Notes under the pieces: model-generated
Seen by the model: the letters and a program-made list of their open reading frames with translations, nothing else
What the model was told of the DNA's origin: nothing
The model's database searches: none
Assembly (NCBI GenBank): GCA_024449915.1
Contig: JAMZAV010005106.1
Coordinates: 1-64,000, forward strand
Source of the DNA: Sweltsa coloradensis
Lineage: Eukaryota > Arthropoda > Insecta > Plecoptera > Chloroperlidae
Direction: 5' to 3'
Length of the DNA stretch: 64,000 nt
Made by a program: the position numbers and the translations under genes
Shown: one piece after another, positions 36,401 to 48,468 of the stretch
Layout: every line of letters begins with the position of its first letter
Position numbering within the stretch: position 1 is the stretch's first letter

Positions 36401-39400
36401 GGTAAGTTTGTTGTTAAGGTGGTCGCAGGCGAGGATAAAAGTAGATAGAGTGGGGTTTAATATTACATATTTTTATGTAGTTTATATATCATATTCATAT
36501 ATTAACTTATTATTATTTAAATACAGACTCACAATTAATAATAATATATATTCCAAATATAATCTTTTACTTTGTTTAAATTTGACATTCTAACTTCAAA
36601 CCATCATTTTATATAATAATCTTATTTTATTATTTAAATTTTAACCTTTTATAGTTATTTAATATTTCATAAATATTTACATTTGAAAGAGGGAGTGATT
36701 GTTTTATAATTATAATTATTTCCTATTAATTATTATTTATAAAATTCAGAGGATTATTATTGAATTATATCAAATATTATATTTATTATATTTATAATTA
36801 ACAATTTATTTGTTATTAATAATTTACTTTAATTAACTTGTAATAAATTTAAAATACAATTTTAATTATTCTATTATTTTATTAAAAATATAAATTATAC
36901 ACATTTATCAATATATATCATAATATTTATGCTTTAATTATATCTTCTTCATTATTTAGCCATATTAATTATACATATATTTTAAATTTTCAAATGTTTA
37001 AACATCCATTATATCTTATTTTGTATAATTTCAATTAATTATTTTTGTTTAATAATTAAATTGTTTATTGATATTCAATTCTATAATATCCCGTTATAAT
37101 TTAAATTTTATATATTTTTTATTAAATATTCATTTGATGAGCTTATTTTATATTTATATAATTTATACATTATTATCATATCGCATTATCTTAATTACCT
37201 GATTTAACCTTACTTCTGATTTTAATAACTAATTTGTTTGTATATAACATTGTGATTAAATCTAAAGAATAGACGGGACTATGTCTATTCCATTAACCTT
37301 GTTCTTAATCCTAACCTGATATAAATTATTATTATTTTACAAAAAAATTATATTGGTATAGTTTGCTGTTATCCTTAAGTGTAATAGCATATTCGTAGTT
37401 ACTACAAATTAAAATACAATTCATGTCATTTACTCTTGGAATATACATTAATCATCATTAAAACAGTAATAATATATATCTTTAGGATCGTATTATAAAA
37501 TAATGTCACTTTATAACCAGTTGATTAAAATATCTTTAACAAATCCATATATAATATCAATTTTTTCATATACTAAATTTTATATCTTTGTAATGTATAG
37601 CGGGTTATAATTTATCAATATATATAACATAATGTTTATTAATAGTCATATAAATCAATACATTATTCTATGATTTATTTTTATATTTATAGATAAGATA
37701 ATAATATATAATGTTATTATAATTTTTGTTTCCAATAATACATAGCGTTATTCAGTATCTCATGGATTTGCTTGTATAATAGATAAACAATTCTTTTTTC
37801 ATCATAAATCAAAACAATCGACTTTGTCATTTTTTGAAAAAAAAAAAAAAAAAAAAAAAAAATAAAAAAACTATATATTAATTAATATAAATACAGTCTT
37901 TCCAATTTAAAATTTTAAAATATAAATAATAATAAATCTGTATTTTTTAATAAATTTATTCTTTTTGTAATATAATTTATTTATTTAACCTAGCTGGCTA
38001 TATTTTTAGTTTTCATACAAATTATTGCTGATATTAAATAGAATACTGAATTAACATTTAAATCATAATTATTTAATTCACTATTATAGTATATCTCGTT
38101 CATTATTAAGGTATTACGATAACTTATAATACTTAACATATATATTTAGAAATTAATTATTATAATTTTTATTTTAAAAATTAATATTTACCAATAATCG
38201 CCTAATATATACATGTACATATATATTATAGTCATTTAAATTATATCGAACTATATTACTTTATATTAAAAAATATCACTCACATATTTAGATTCATTTT
38301 ACTGTAACACAAATATTATTGATTATATTTCTTAATAATAATGGTTTCAAATATATATAATCATTTAAATTATCATATTTATTTGAGAAAACCAGTTATA
38401 TAACCAATCTTATTTTCATAATTTACTCATGTTATAATTTCTTATCTTCATCATTTAGCTTTATACTTTACCAAGAAAAAACACAATTAACTCTCATTAT
38501 TTATACCCACATTTACTATTACCATAGTTTTTTCATAGGTCAATTTTTTCATATTATATTCAATAATAATAACATAATTTATTAGTTGTATCAAACATTC
38601 TTTATAATTAAATATGGTGCATGAAAAATGGTATATATATTTATCTTTTATCATTTTTATAATTACATATTATTTATATTTTTATAATTAATAAATTTTA
38701 ACATTTTTGTATTTCACTACTCCATTTTATATGCCATTGTTTTAAGACGTTCAACAGTATACTATAAATTAGTTTCAATAATAAAATATTTTCATTATTC
38801 ATACTATGTTCTTTTCATTTTGTATAAACTTTAGATAGTTATATATATACATTATTTTTATATATATAATATATTTCTGATATACAATATATCAGGCGTA
38901 AAAACCATTTATATTGTTAATATAAGATATTTAATACTTATCTATATTATAATATAATCTCATTTTACGTAAACTTATTTTTGAATGTGTAGATATTATA
39001 TTATATAGTATTCATATAACTCTTTCTATGACATTATTACAAAATATTTAATTTTCTTTTTAGAACATATACTAGGATTAATTTTTTTATTATATAACCT
39101 CATTTATATTTTTATATAATCAAGATTTTACCATACAAATAATGTAATTACACATACTATGTCTATATGTAATTAAATATGAATCAAATAATATATTCCC
39201 TATGAAATTAAAAATATTTTTATCCTAATACCTATACACAATTATTTCATTATATATCATTTTTATTTATTATATCAGTTTTTTTGTACACTTTCCATTT
39301 TATTAACTATTTCTTCATTACTTAGAGTTATTAACTATCTCACGAACCATAATTATTCTTTTGTAGGGCCCTCTTACCATTATGCTTCCATGTGTTTCCA

Positions 39401-40740
39401 GTTTTATTTTTAATACATATATTATCCTCAGAAATAATCATTAAAATATGTTATTGCGTTCATATTACAATTAGTTACTATCAAAGTATTTCATATTTTA
39501 GAACTATATCATCCTTTTTTTAAGTAACTACACTTGGGAATATGTTTTAGACATATGTACATAGAATTTTAATTCACACTTTAATAAGCTATAGATATAG
39601 TCAAATAATCAACTCTTTATATTGTAATATTCTATTTTAGTAAATAAATATGTTAAAAAATATATTTTATAAGTAAGACAAGAAGTCAATGGTGAAGGCA
39701 ATTAGTGTAAATTATATTTATACTCCTAAGTACGTTAAATGGTGTATGTATACATAGAATTTTATTCAAACATGTATTTTGTATTAATATTTTATGTAAT
39801 ATACTACGTATATAATGATATCATTTATATTTAATTTCTTCTCATCTATGTGAACACATATAATTATTTAAAAATAGCTTATTATTTTAATATCTTATCA
39901 TATTTATTATAGTATTTTATACCTAGTATTTCTTTTTTATTAATTCATTCATTTATTATTATTATAATATTTTTCCAGGAATATCATATTTAATAATAAA
40001 AATGAATCAAAACACATGATATTATATTTGATATCATATATTAATTATAGTATTTATTAATATTTAATAATGCATTTAGTTAAAAAAATAGCTTTTCTTT
40101 AACAATTACATATGATAACTTTGAATTTTATTCCGCTTACTTCCTATACACTCAATTGAATATACTATCTATATTTGTACATTTTATCGCTTTGTGCAAA
40201 ATACAATGTGTATCTTAGATCACTATACATATAATTTAACTTAATTAATCCAGCTTGCCTATATTCCATTTGATTCAGTAGAATTTATCTATTATAACAT
40301 GGACGTGTACTCAGAGTATAGTATACAAACTAACTTTTACAATAATTTATTAATTACGAAATCTAATATAGACTTCTATTATTTAATAAATTAAGATTCT
40401 AAACTTTAAATTTAACACATAAATATACTGGTTAACTGTATATCTATTTCAAATAATTTATAATTTAACTTTTGTTCAATTTTTAATTATGAGTTCATTT
40501 ATTAGTTTAATCAATTTATACATTATAACTTCCTAAAATTACAATCTTGTATAGTTTATAATAATTTTGTTTTATCATTACATTAATAATATGATCTTAT
40601 AGAATTATAGGATGGTGTGTATTAAATACCCAGTATTTTAATTTCACCTCATTTTTATTATTTTATATTTTGATATTTGAATAATTATATCTTTTCCCTT
40701 TTCTCTAAAGGGTCCATGATACGATAGCATCAGATTATTT
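27490..40740. other. 13-kb AT-rich, pyrimidine-skewed desert
   Basis: Hand counts of eight 60-base rows spread over the block gave A 160, T 225, C 65, G 30, about 80% A+T with C about twice G and T above A. The longest ORFs are 66 codons (30686-30886, minus) and 61 codons (36408-36593). None of the repeat families seen on either side is recognisable inside. There is no simple period. A poly(A) run lies near 37838-37861. A few G-rich islets stand out and are listed as a finding. I see no RNA gene or replication origin that I can support. Confidence 0.8.
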
Positions 40741-40762
40741 AGTAATAGACCTTCCAACTAAT

Positions 40763-41281
40763 TCCTTATTCCCTCCGACTAATTTTCTTTCAATCTAATC
40801 TTTAGTCCTTCCTGCTTAAAAACAGTTATACTCCTTCCTGAGTTTCTATCTGATACGGCTCTCCCAAATAAATTACCTTGTTTGTATTGTCTCATTAATT
40901 CAATATTTCAATGTGAGGAGTAATTATTATTGTGTGCTTCATGTAATAATGTAAATTTGCATTTTTTTGTTTCTTTGTATTATTACATTTATTATTATTT
41001 TAATTTTATTTAATTTTGATTGTGGATTATTTTTATTTGTTAACCTTACTTTTATTATCACCTTATTCATTTTCTACTCCACCTATCTCTTCTCTCTCTC
41101 TCTCCTCTCCACTCTCTCTCTCTCCCTCGTATTTACGTCGATCTGTATCTCTCTCGTGCTCTCCTCTCTCTCTCTACTTATCTTACTTTACTTAACTTAC
41201 TTACTTACTTCTTAACTTACTTACCGGAACAGAGAAGTCGCTGCGCTCCCTCGTCTATTAAACTTGTAATATTCCTCTTAA
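40763..41281. repeat. Repeat R1, copy 2
   Basis: Second copy of 4-558, with a shorter CT tract (about 41088-41178) and a degraded TTAC tract (about 41178-41225). It forms the right edge of the AT-rich desert. It joins directly to R2 at TTAA 41278-41281, whereas 6.85 kb separate R1 and R2 at the first locus. Confidence 0.85.
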
Positions 41282-41958
41282 GAGAACCCGCCCCTGAGAA
41301 AAACTCGAGAAAATCCTTCAGTCAGGATTGCCGGTCTCGACGAGATTGAACCCGGGACCTCCCGAATCAGGGTCGCGCGCTTTGCACTCGAGCCAACACT
41401 GTCGGTATAAGCTATGATTCTTATTATTTGAAAAAGATGATGGACATTATTTATAGTTTGTATGATTCTTGTGATCTTGAAGATTTTATTTATTTAATGA
41501 CTATTATTACTCCCAATAATTCTCGTCACATTTGTTTCCTCTTTAGCCGTAGCCTATACCTTAGCAAGTGAAGTCAGAGTTGGTGTGACACTGTGTGGCT
41601 TATTGGTCCAGCGGTTAGTGTACTTGCTTCCAAAAATATAGAAAGTTTGGGAATCAAATCCCGTTCCAGGCAGAAGTTTTTAGCTTCTGCCACGAACTTT
41701 GATCAATCATTATGACGGTTATGTTGTGTACGTAAACGGTGACTGCGGAGTTGTCTTCTACCGATTTTGGAAAACTATTTTAATGTCGATAGAATTTTTT
41801 GATTTATCGGTATCTAAGTATGCACGTGTAGATTTACGACAGCAAATTTAAGAAAGCTTAAGAAAGTTTCGTTCCCAAACCAAGTCAAAAACCTGAAATA
41901 TGAGCAAGGGAGGAAACAGGAGCAAGGGTCAAAGGGACAAAGGGTCAAAGTAGGAGAT

Positions 41959-43080
41959 TTAAAAATTTGTCTCGTTAACATAAGGTCCATCCTAAAGAAT
42001 ATATTGATGAATTCAAACTCATGGTTAAAAGTCACTCCTTTGACATTATAGGGATAACAGAAACATGGCTCAAACCTGGAAATAATCCTTGCTTAGAAAT
42101 TCAAAACTATTCACTTATTAGGTCAGATAGGTCAGACAGTAGAAATGGAGGAGGAGTTGCAATATATGTAAGTATCCTCCTTAAATTTAAACTGATAGAG
42201 CAATTTGCAGTCAGTGCTCCACTTGAACACCTAATTATAGAAGTAACTACAAACAATACCCGCCTCGCACTAACAATATTATATCGCCCTCCAAAATCAA
42301 ACAAACATACCATAGAAGAATATGGTGAAGTTTTGTCACATTTAACAAACACATGAGCATGTGATATGCATGGGGGATTGGAATGTAAATGTAGAAACTG
42401 TGGAAAACACCAATTCTAAACTCCTCTTGGAAATACTTGGTACCATCAAACTCACTCAAATAGTTCATAAACCGACCCGCATCACTCAAACCTCTTCTAC
42501 ACTTATAGACTTAATTATTGTCAACCATCCACACCTTGTCACAATTTCAGAACAACTTCCTCCTCTTGGAACAGGGGACCACAATGTGGTTTTTTTCACT
42601 TACAAGTTGCCTGTGCCCAAAAAACACCTAAAATATGTTTACACCAGGTCACTCGAAAAAATAAACATTGAAAGTTTCAATGAAGAAGCAATACTCCTGC
42701 CTTGGAGAAGTAGTGTAGAGCTTCAAAATAGTATTGATGCGAAAATTGAGCAACTTAACTTGTTGATCCTTGGCATATACGATAATTTTGCACCAATTAC
42801 AAGGAAACGTTTAACTAAACCCCCAGCACCTTGGCTCACACAAAAAATCGTTAGCGAAATTTCAACGAAAGACAAAGCTCGCCGTAAGGCAGTGTCTTCA
42901 AATAATGATATTGATTGGTCCCATTTCAAATCACTCCGAAGTGAAGTAAACGCCAAAATCGGAAGGCAAAGCATGCCCATTTCAATAAACTACACGGACT
43001 TCGTAACAAAGAGGCCTGGAATTTCCTCAAAGAAAATGATGTCACAACATCAAAAAAACACAATCAACTTCCTATGCACT
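41959..43080 (+). pseudogene. LINE-1 endonuclease and linker
   Basis: This is an AP-endonuclease-like nickase, which in this family cuts target DNA for target-primed reverse transcription. In order: LVNIRSI near 41975, the catalytic-site ITETWL near 42055, GGGVAIYV near 42150, LYRPPKSN near 42283, GDWN at 42373-42384 and GDHNVV near 42575. The frame changes near 42000, 42350 and 42985, each explained by a one-base shift, with no other stop seen. The domain order matches Jockey/CR1/L2-group ORF2. The N-terminus and start codon are missing through 5' truncation. Confidence 0.85.
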
Positions 43081-44534
43081 TTAACGATCCTGAAGCTATA
43101 AATGCATTTTTTGTAAACATAGGGAAGAGCTCCACCCATCAGGCTGACATTGATGCTGAAATAAAATCACTAAATGAAATTGACTGCAAAGTAAAATTTC
43201 AATTGCAATCTGTAGAAACATCAACAGTCTCACTAATAATAAAATCTCTCCATTCAAATGCCACAGGTAACGACAAAATAAATCTAAAAATGATTAAATT
43301 ATTACTCCCGCACTGTGTACAAACAATAACTGATATCATTAATTATTCTATCACCTCTTCAACTTTTCCAAATATATGAAAACTGCTATTGTCTTACCTC
43401 TTGCAAAGGTGAATCGACCGCAAGAATTTTCTGATCTTAGACCTATAAGCATTCTCCCCACTCTTTCTAAAGTAATGGAGAGAGTTGTTTATAAGCAAAC
43501 TATTGAATATATAGAGTCAAACAACCTTCTCCCCAGTGAACAGTCTGGGTTTAGAGCTGGTTACAGCACTGGTACGGCCCTTCTGGATGTGACTGATGAC
43601 ATATTGGGCAATGCAACTAGCAAAGGCATATCGTTCTTAACTCTTCTAGACTACTCTAAAGCATTTGACTCCATTAACCATGAGCTTTTATTGCCAAACT
43701 AAGAATACTTGGGTTTTCAAGCCTCACCATTAAGTATTTCAAAAGTTATTTAGATCACAGAACACAAATAGTTCGCATACAACAGCAAAACGGCAATTTC
43801 CTCTCCTCTAATCCCATGGCTATAACAAATGGAATCCCACAAGGGTCAATTCTTGGTCCCCTTGCATTTAACATATATGTATATGACATCCCTCATGCTG
43901 TTAAGCATTGTAAAGTAAAACAATATGCAGATGACATCCAAAGCCTAATTTGCTGCCCGGATATAACGAACTTAGACAACTGCATAGTGTCCCTGAACAG
44001 TGACCTAGAATCCCTTGCACTATGGTCACAGAGAAATAGTCTTAGTATTAATCCCAAAAAATCAGTTGTATTACCCATAGGCAATGAAGAAATAACTCAT
44101 CGCAACATTCCATTTCAAATTGAGATAAATGGAGACAGTATTAAAATGGTCGATACCGTCTGTAACTTGGGCATCTGGTTCCAATCTGACATGACCTGGA
44201 AGTACCACATCATGAAATGTTGTACGAAGGCCTATTCAATATTACGTTATCTATATCGTTTCAGAAAGTTGCTATCCATCCCTATCAAAAAACTATTAGC
44301 AGAATCTCTGGTCCTCTCTGTATTTGACTATTGTGATTATGTATACACAGGCATAAACAAATCACTCGAATATGACATCCAGAAGGTCCAAAACGCATGT
44401 GTACGTTTCATCCTTAATGTACCTTATAGAGAACAAATATCACCTCATCTCCCTGCACTTGGATGGTTAAACATGAAAAATCGGAGAAATTTTCACATGG
44501 CAACTCTAATGCATAAAATTGTAAATAAGGTAAG
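43081..44534 (+). pseudogene. LINE-1 reverse transcriptase
   Basis: RNA-dependent DNA polymerase that copies the LINE transcript at the nicked target. Motifs in order: DLRPISILPTLSKVMER (43434 on), SEQSGFRAGYSTGTALL, LDYSKAFDSINHELL (near 43650), NGIPQGSILGPL (from about 43828), and the active-site QYADDIQ at 43921-43941. These are followed by LSINPKKS and the thumb region with NLGIWFQSDMTW. Frame changes near 43377 and 43695 are again one-base shifts. Residues around the catalytic Asp pair are intact. The frame is cut after NKV by the MITE at 44539. Confidence 0.9.
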
Positions 44535-44538
44535 TTGA

Positions 44539-45439
44539 AGTAATAAGGCCACCATAAGGAATTTTATTTGATAAAATTTAAGTGGGAAGAGGTAGAGGCT
44601 AACAAATTTCAGGAAATAATATTCAAGGCATTGGTTATACAATAAACTTAACAACATATTTTAGTAATTAGGATATTGTCTAAAACTAATTAAAATATAA
44701 TATTGTGTAAAGTGGCCTTATTTAAAGCACGTGTTGATAATAAGGCCATTTTATATTTTATATGATTATAATGATATAAAATCCATTTCCAACTTATTTG
44801 TAGCTTTGTTATTATTGCCTTTGGTATTTGACATATTTTATTTACTTTGGGCATGTTGTCAGTGCCATCATATACTCAACAGGAAGTAAATTCAGAGATT
44901 CATGAAAAAAAAAAAAAATTAAGAATAATTTTATTAGGACAATTTTTCTGGCTACTCTGACAACAACGGGCATGAAATTAGGCCTAGGGTTTACTCCAAC
45001 AATAAGCTTTCAAGTAAGTCGACAGTTATGTTGATTTTCATTGTGAGGTTATGTCAGTGGCCTTTTTACCAAAACAGCACGTTTGTGATAATCCTAGTCA
45101 TATTTCAATTCAAAATGTATTTAATCGAAAAAAAAATCTTCTATTATATACTTGAATAACTAACCTTGAATATAAAGTATATATTGAATATCTATCTCTA
45201 TTCATGTCCGTAAAAAGATTTTTTTCTTACCTTCCGTTTCTTATAAAACACCGCCTGAGAAACGCGGATGACAAACAAACAGCTGTCAAAAACTGTTCTA
45301 TCGGCCGTAATTGCATGTAGTTTTCACCGTTGTGGTCAGATGGAGTAGCTATACACTCTAGAAGTGGAATCGTCAAAAAATATTCACTAGCAACGAAGAT
45401 ACAGGCGAGTGGCCTTATAAGACGAGTGTCCTTATTACT
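44539..45439. mobile_element. MITE inserted in LINE-1
   Basis: 901 bp beginning AGTAATAAGGCCAC and ending CCTTATTACT, a 10-bp perfect terminal inverted repeat (longer with mismatches). Removing it rejoins the LINE coding text on both sides (NKV to PTYLTQTPKYLY). AAGGCC words recur inside. Target duplication is not clear, so the superfamily is not assigned. No transposase frame. Confidence 0.7.
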
Positions 45440-45814
45440 CCGACCTACCTTACTCAAACTCCGAAATATCTGTACCATAAACTCTCCCTCACCAAAAACT
45501 TACACAACCATAACACCCGCCAAACAAAAAACCTCGTCTTCAATCATCATAATTCCAAATCTTCCTCATCTTTTTCAATAAACGGGCCTAGACTTTGGAA
45601 CAAATTACCTTTGGCCTTAAAGAGCACTAAATCAGTAGGTCCTTTTAAAACTAACTACAAAAATCACCTGATGAAAATACAGAAGGAAAGCATAATAATC
45701 CGAAATAAGGTTAAATCAAAACCACTCACTTGGGTACACTTCTACTTCATGACATACATATTTATTATAAATGCTCTTTTCTTTATTTTACTGCACTGTT
45801 GCAAACATAAGTGA
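45440..45814 (+). pseudogene. LINE-1 C-terminal coding end
   Basis: Continuation of the LINE protein after the MITE: PTYLTQTPKYLYHKLSL, then a stretch of H/N/S-rich residues, then the conserved GPRLWNKLPLALK that ends many CR1/L2-group proteins, then SVGPFKTNYKNHLM. The last part is open to the TGA at 45812-45814. The 3' UTR (45815-46042) follows, then AATAAAG and the ACTAA tail. Confidence 0.8.
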
Positions 45815-46907
45815 AGTTTAGGCTTGTATCAAGTAATATGTGTAACCTTGAAATATGTGTTGTTAGTTTTTAAGGTATTCTTTAAGTTAATTTTAAGTTA
45901 AGTTATTAAATAATTTAAGTTAATTCTAAGTCAGTCACTGGTTAGGTGGAAGAACGATCTGTCATCGAACCTCGCCATTTTTTGCTTTTTGTCCATGTGT
46001 TTCATGATTATTATCCATTATCCATGTAACCCATTGTACAACAAAAATAAAGACTAACTAAACTAAACTAAACTAAATGCTATTAGTTTTGTGGCAAAAT
46101 CGTTCAAAAAGTTATAAAGTTACATTAAAGTTAATCTAAAGTTTTTTTTTAAACTTAACGGCGACAAAATCTGAGGTAGCCAAATCATTTAGAATGTCCG
46201 TCCGGTCACGAATATGTTAATTTTATTTTGATCCGATAAGTAGTGTAGATAGAAATTACATTTTAACAAAAGTAACGTGACCATGGCAACGAAAAGTCGC
46301 ACAAGAATTCTGGTCACTATGTACTGCCACCCAGAAGTAATCAAGAGTTAAAATAGTTTTCCCAAAGAAATAATGTCAAGGTCCTCTAGATGGCGGTGGA
46401 TTTTATCCATTTTCTCCTATTTTACAAATTTTCAGCTAAATCGGTCAAGACCTTAAAGACTTATTGGTATGTAACATTATGGGAATGTCGTACTCGGGTC
46501 GTGTTGCACGTACCGGTGCTCGCTCAACAACGCGTCCAACTGAGCGTTTTCCTAGTAATTATTCTGGTCCTTTTTATCCTGAATATACCAAGAAGAGTGT
46601 ACCTTATTATATAAATCAGTCAAGTCACAAAATGTGCAGTTTGAATAGTGCGGGCTCTGCCGGCATGCTCACAGCCGATAAAATAGTCGTGCGCGAACGA
46701 CAACCGACGAGACACCTAGCGGCGATCGCTGGTACCAAAATGAGACCCACAATACGTACTTGGTCATTTTCAAATGTATACGACTTTAAAAATATTTTAC
46801 CCTGCTTCTTTCGAGATTAATTAGGACCCAGATTCCTTAAATTGTCGTTTAATATTCACAAAATTGAGACCCAGTTCGCACAGATTGACTATAATTGAAA
46901 CTATATG

Positions 46908-47479
46908 ACTTTGATACAGAGACCCAGTATACGCAACTCGTCACCTTGTTTTTTTGGTCAGAATTGAGGCCCAGAATACTAAAGCCCACCTTGTGGCTTC
47001 CCTTAAAATTTGGTGCTGTTCTGATACCAACTTACACAATGATTTTAATCTACATAATTAATTAATTATAAATAATCTAGGCCATGAAATTTTCCTAGAT
47101 TTAACAACATTTACGGAGATTTGAATGTATGTCTTGTATTGAATTGGATATTTCTAAATCGTCATACTTTTAAAAGAGAGTGTGACGGAACTTTTGTTTC
47201 CTTATTCCTTTTTTCATTCCATAGTCGTGGTCATTGTGCGTAGAAGAAGCGCGAAGCCGAAGGCGCAAGGCGGCATGGGCATCCGCATGGCCGGCATTAG
47301 AATTGCTCAGCTCTGTGATTAGAACGTGCCGTATTTGTTGATTGTAGGCTTTGCATCTTTGCTATCTGGTAAGTAAAGCCGATTTATATTGGCAGCTGCG
47401 TAGGCTATCTAAAATTATTTGCAATTTTCTGTCTGGGCTAGTGCATTGCTAGTGTAAGGTATGAAAAGGTTAGGGCCGG
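46908..47479. other. No recognisable gene
   Basis: Unique sequence after R2, with two more CCCAG words at 46918 and 46966. A GC-rich patch lies at 47230-47320. No ORF or splice structure that I can support. Confidence 0.4.
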
Positions 47480-47684
47480 CCTAGGTTATGTTTGCGTCTC
47501 GGCTTTTGGTTTAACCTAGGCCTAGCCCTAGGCCCTAGGTTTCAGCCTATCACAAAGCTCAACAGCTAGACACGACTATTTCTAAGGGGCTTGTGATTCG
47601 TAAATATAGCTTAGCCTAGCTAGGCTAGCCTAGGCGTAGAGTTCTAGCCCAAGGCCTAGGCCCTAGGCCTAGGTTAATTATGGT
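47480..47684. repeat. Degenerate AGGCCTAGG-rich tract
   Basis: Overlapping CCTAGG, AGGCCT and TAGGCC words fill this tract and the one at 48255-48465. They are near-palindromic and irregularly spaced, more like word amplification than a clean tandem array. Confidence 0.6.
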
Positions 47685-48225
47685 CAGTTCACATAAAGTC
47701 GTAGGCTAGTCCTAGGCAGTGGCTCAGGTCACGGACATCCGGACTTGCGCGCATGCGCCTTTACACTTTTTTCGACTTGTGTGTTATTGTGAAAAACGTG
47801 GAGGTAGATTGTAGAATGAATGAATATTTACACAACTTTAGATTTAAAATAGCGACGTTAAAGGTTTTGTAGGTACTTTAGATTTAAAATAGCGAAGTCC
47901 GTGAAATATTTTCGCGGCCAGTTGGGTAACGGATGTCCGTGACCTGAGTCATTGCCCTAGTCCTAGTCCTAGGAAGCAGATGGGTAAACATATGAAACAC
48001 ATGTTATTGTTCACACACGGTCACAAGGTTTAGTTTTATGGTTTAGTCGTAGTCGTAGTCATAACAAAGCTGAAAATGTTCATCTTTCTTATGACTAGCG
48101 AATCAGAGATCGAAACATCACTTGCAACAAAGCAAACAACAAAACAAACCATGACGACTACTAAACCTTACGACTAGGACTAAACCATACGACTACGACT
48201 AAACCTTACGACTTTATATGAACTG
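47685..48225. mobile_element. MITE with nested MITE
   Basis: Terminal inverted repeats CAGTTCACATAAAGTCGTA (left) and its complement with one mismatch at 48207-48225. GTCGTAGTCGTAGTC-type words lie just inside the right half. A second MITE (47723-47948) sits in the left part. No coding capacity, no clear target duplication. Confidence 0.6.
47723..47948. mobile_element. Nested 226-bp MITE
   Basis: Perfect 19-bp terminal inverted repeat, CTCAGGTCACGGACATCCG and its complement. Inside, TTTAGATTTAAAATAGCGA occurs twice. It interrupts the MITE at 47685-48225, so it is younger. Confidence 0.7.
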
Positions 48226-48254
48226 GGCATTACATTCTAAACCAAGGGCTAAAG

Positions 48255-48465
48255 TAAAAACTTTACCAGGCCAAGGATAGGCCTAGGCCTATGCCTAACC
48301 TAGGCCTAGGCCTACTCTAGCCTAGTTAAAACGCTTAGGCCAAGTAAGTAGGCCTAACACCTAGGCCTATGTGCTAATAGTAGGCCCAAGGCTATGTAGG
48401 CCCTAAGCTAGGCCATTGAATAACCAGTATAGGGGATTGGATATACAAAGGCTAGGCCTAGGCCT
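48255..48465. repeat. Degenerate AGGCCTAGG-rich tract
   Basis: Same word composition as 47480-47684, between two MITEs. Confidence 0.6.
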
Positions 48466-48468
48466 TAA

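Larger units (their letters stand above)
41877..46075 (+). mobile_element. LINE-1: 5'-truncated Jockey/CR1/L2-group retrotransposon
   Basis: It encodes an APE-type endonuclease and a reverse transcriptase on the plus strand and lacks the first ORF, so it is 5'-truncated. The 3' end has AATAAAG followed by a short ACTAA tandem tail instead of poly(A), typical of CR1/L2-like LINEs. Comparison with the unfilled R2 copy shows GTTCCC retained on the left and AATGCTATT on the right, with about six target bases (GATTGA) lost and no target duplication. A 901-bp MITE interrupts the C-terminal region. Without it the element is about 3.3 kb. Confidence 0.9.
41278..46907. repeat. Repeat R2, copy 2, split by a LINE
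   Basis: Flanks 41293-41876 and 46076-46907 match 7443-8866 almost base for base. The intervening 41877-46075 is the LINE. It carries the same SINE-like S1 (41293-41412), tRNA-like head S2 (41587-41672) and 118-codon ORF (46464-46820) as copy 1. Confidence 0.85.

Noticed and set aside
27490..40740. Mitochondrial genome or mitochondrial insertion
   Set aside because: The skew and AT content suggested it, but no cytochrome oxidase, cytochrome b or ATP synthase frame and no tRNA cloverleaf could be recognised. The ORFs are far too short.
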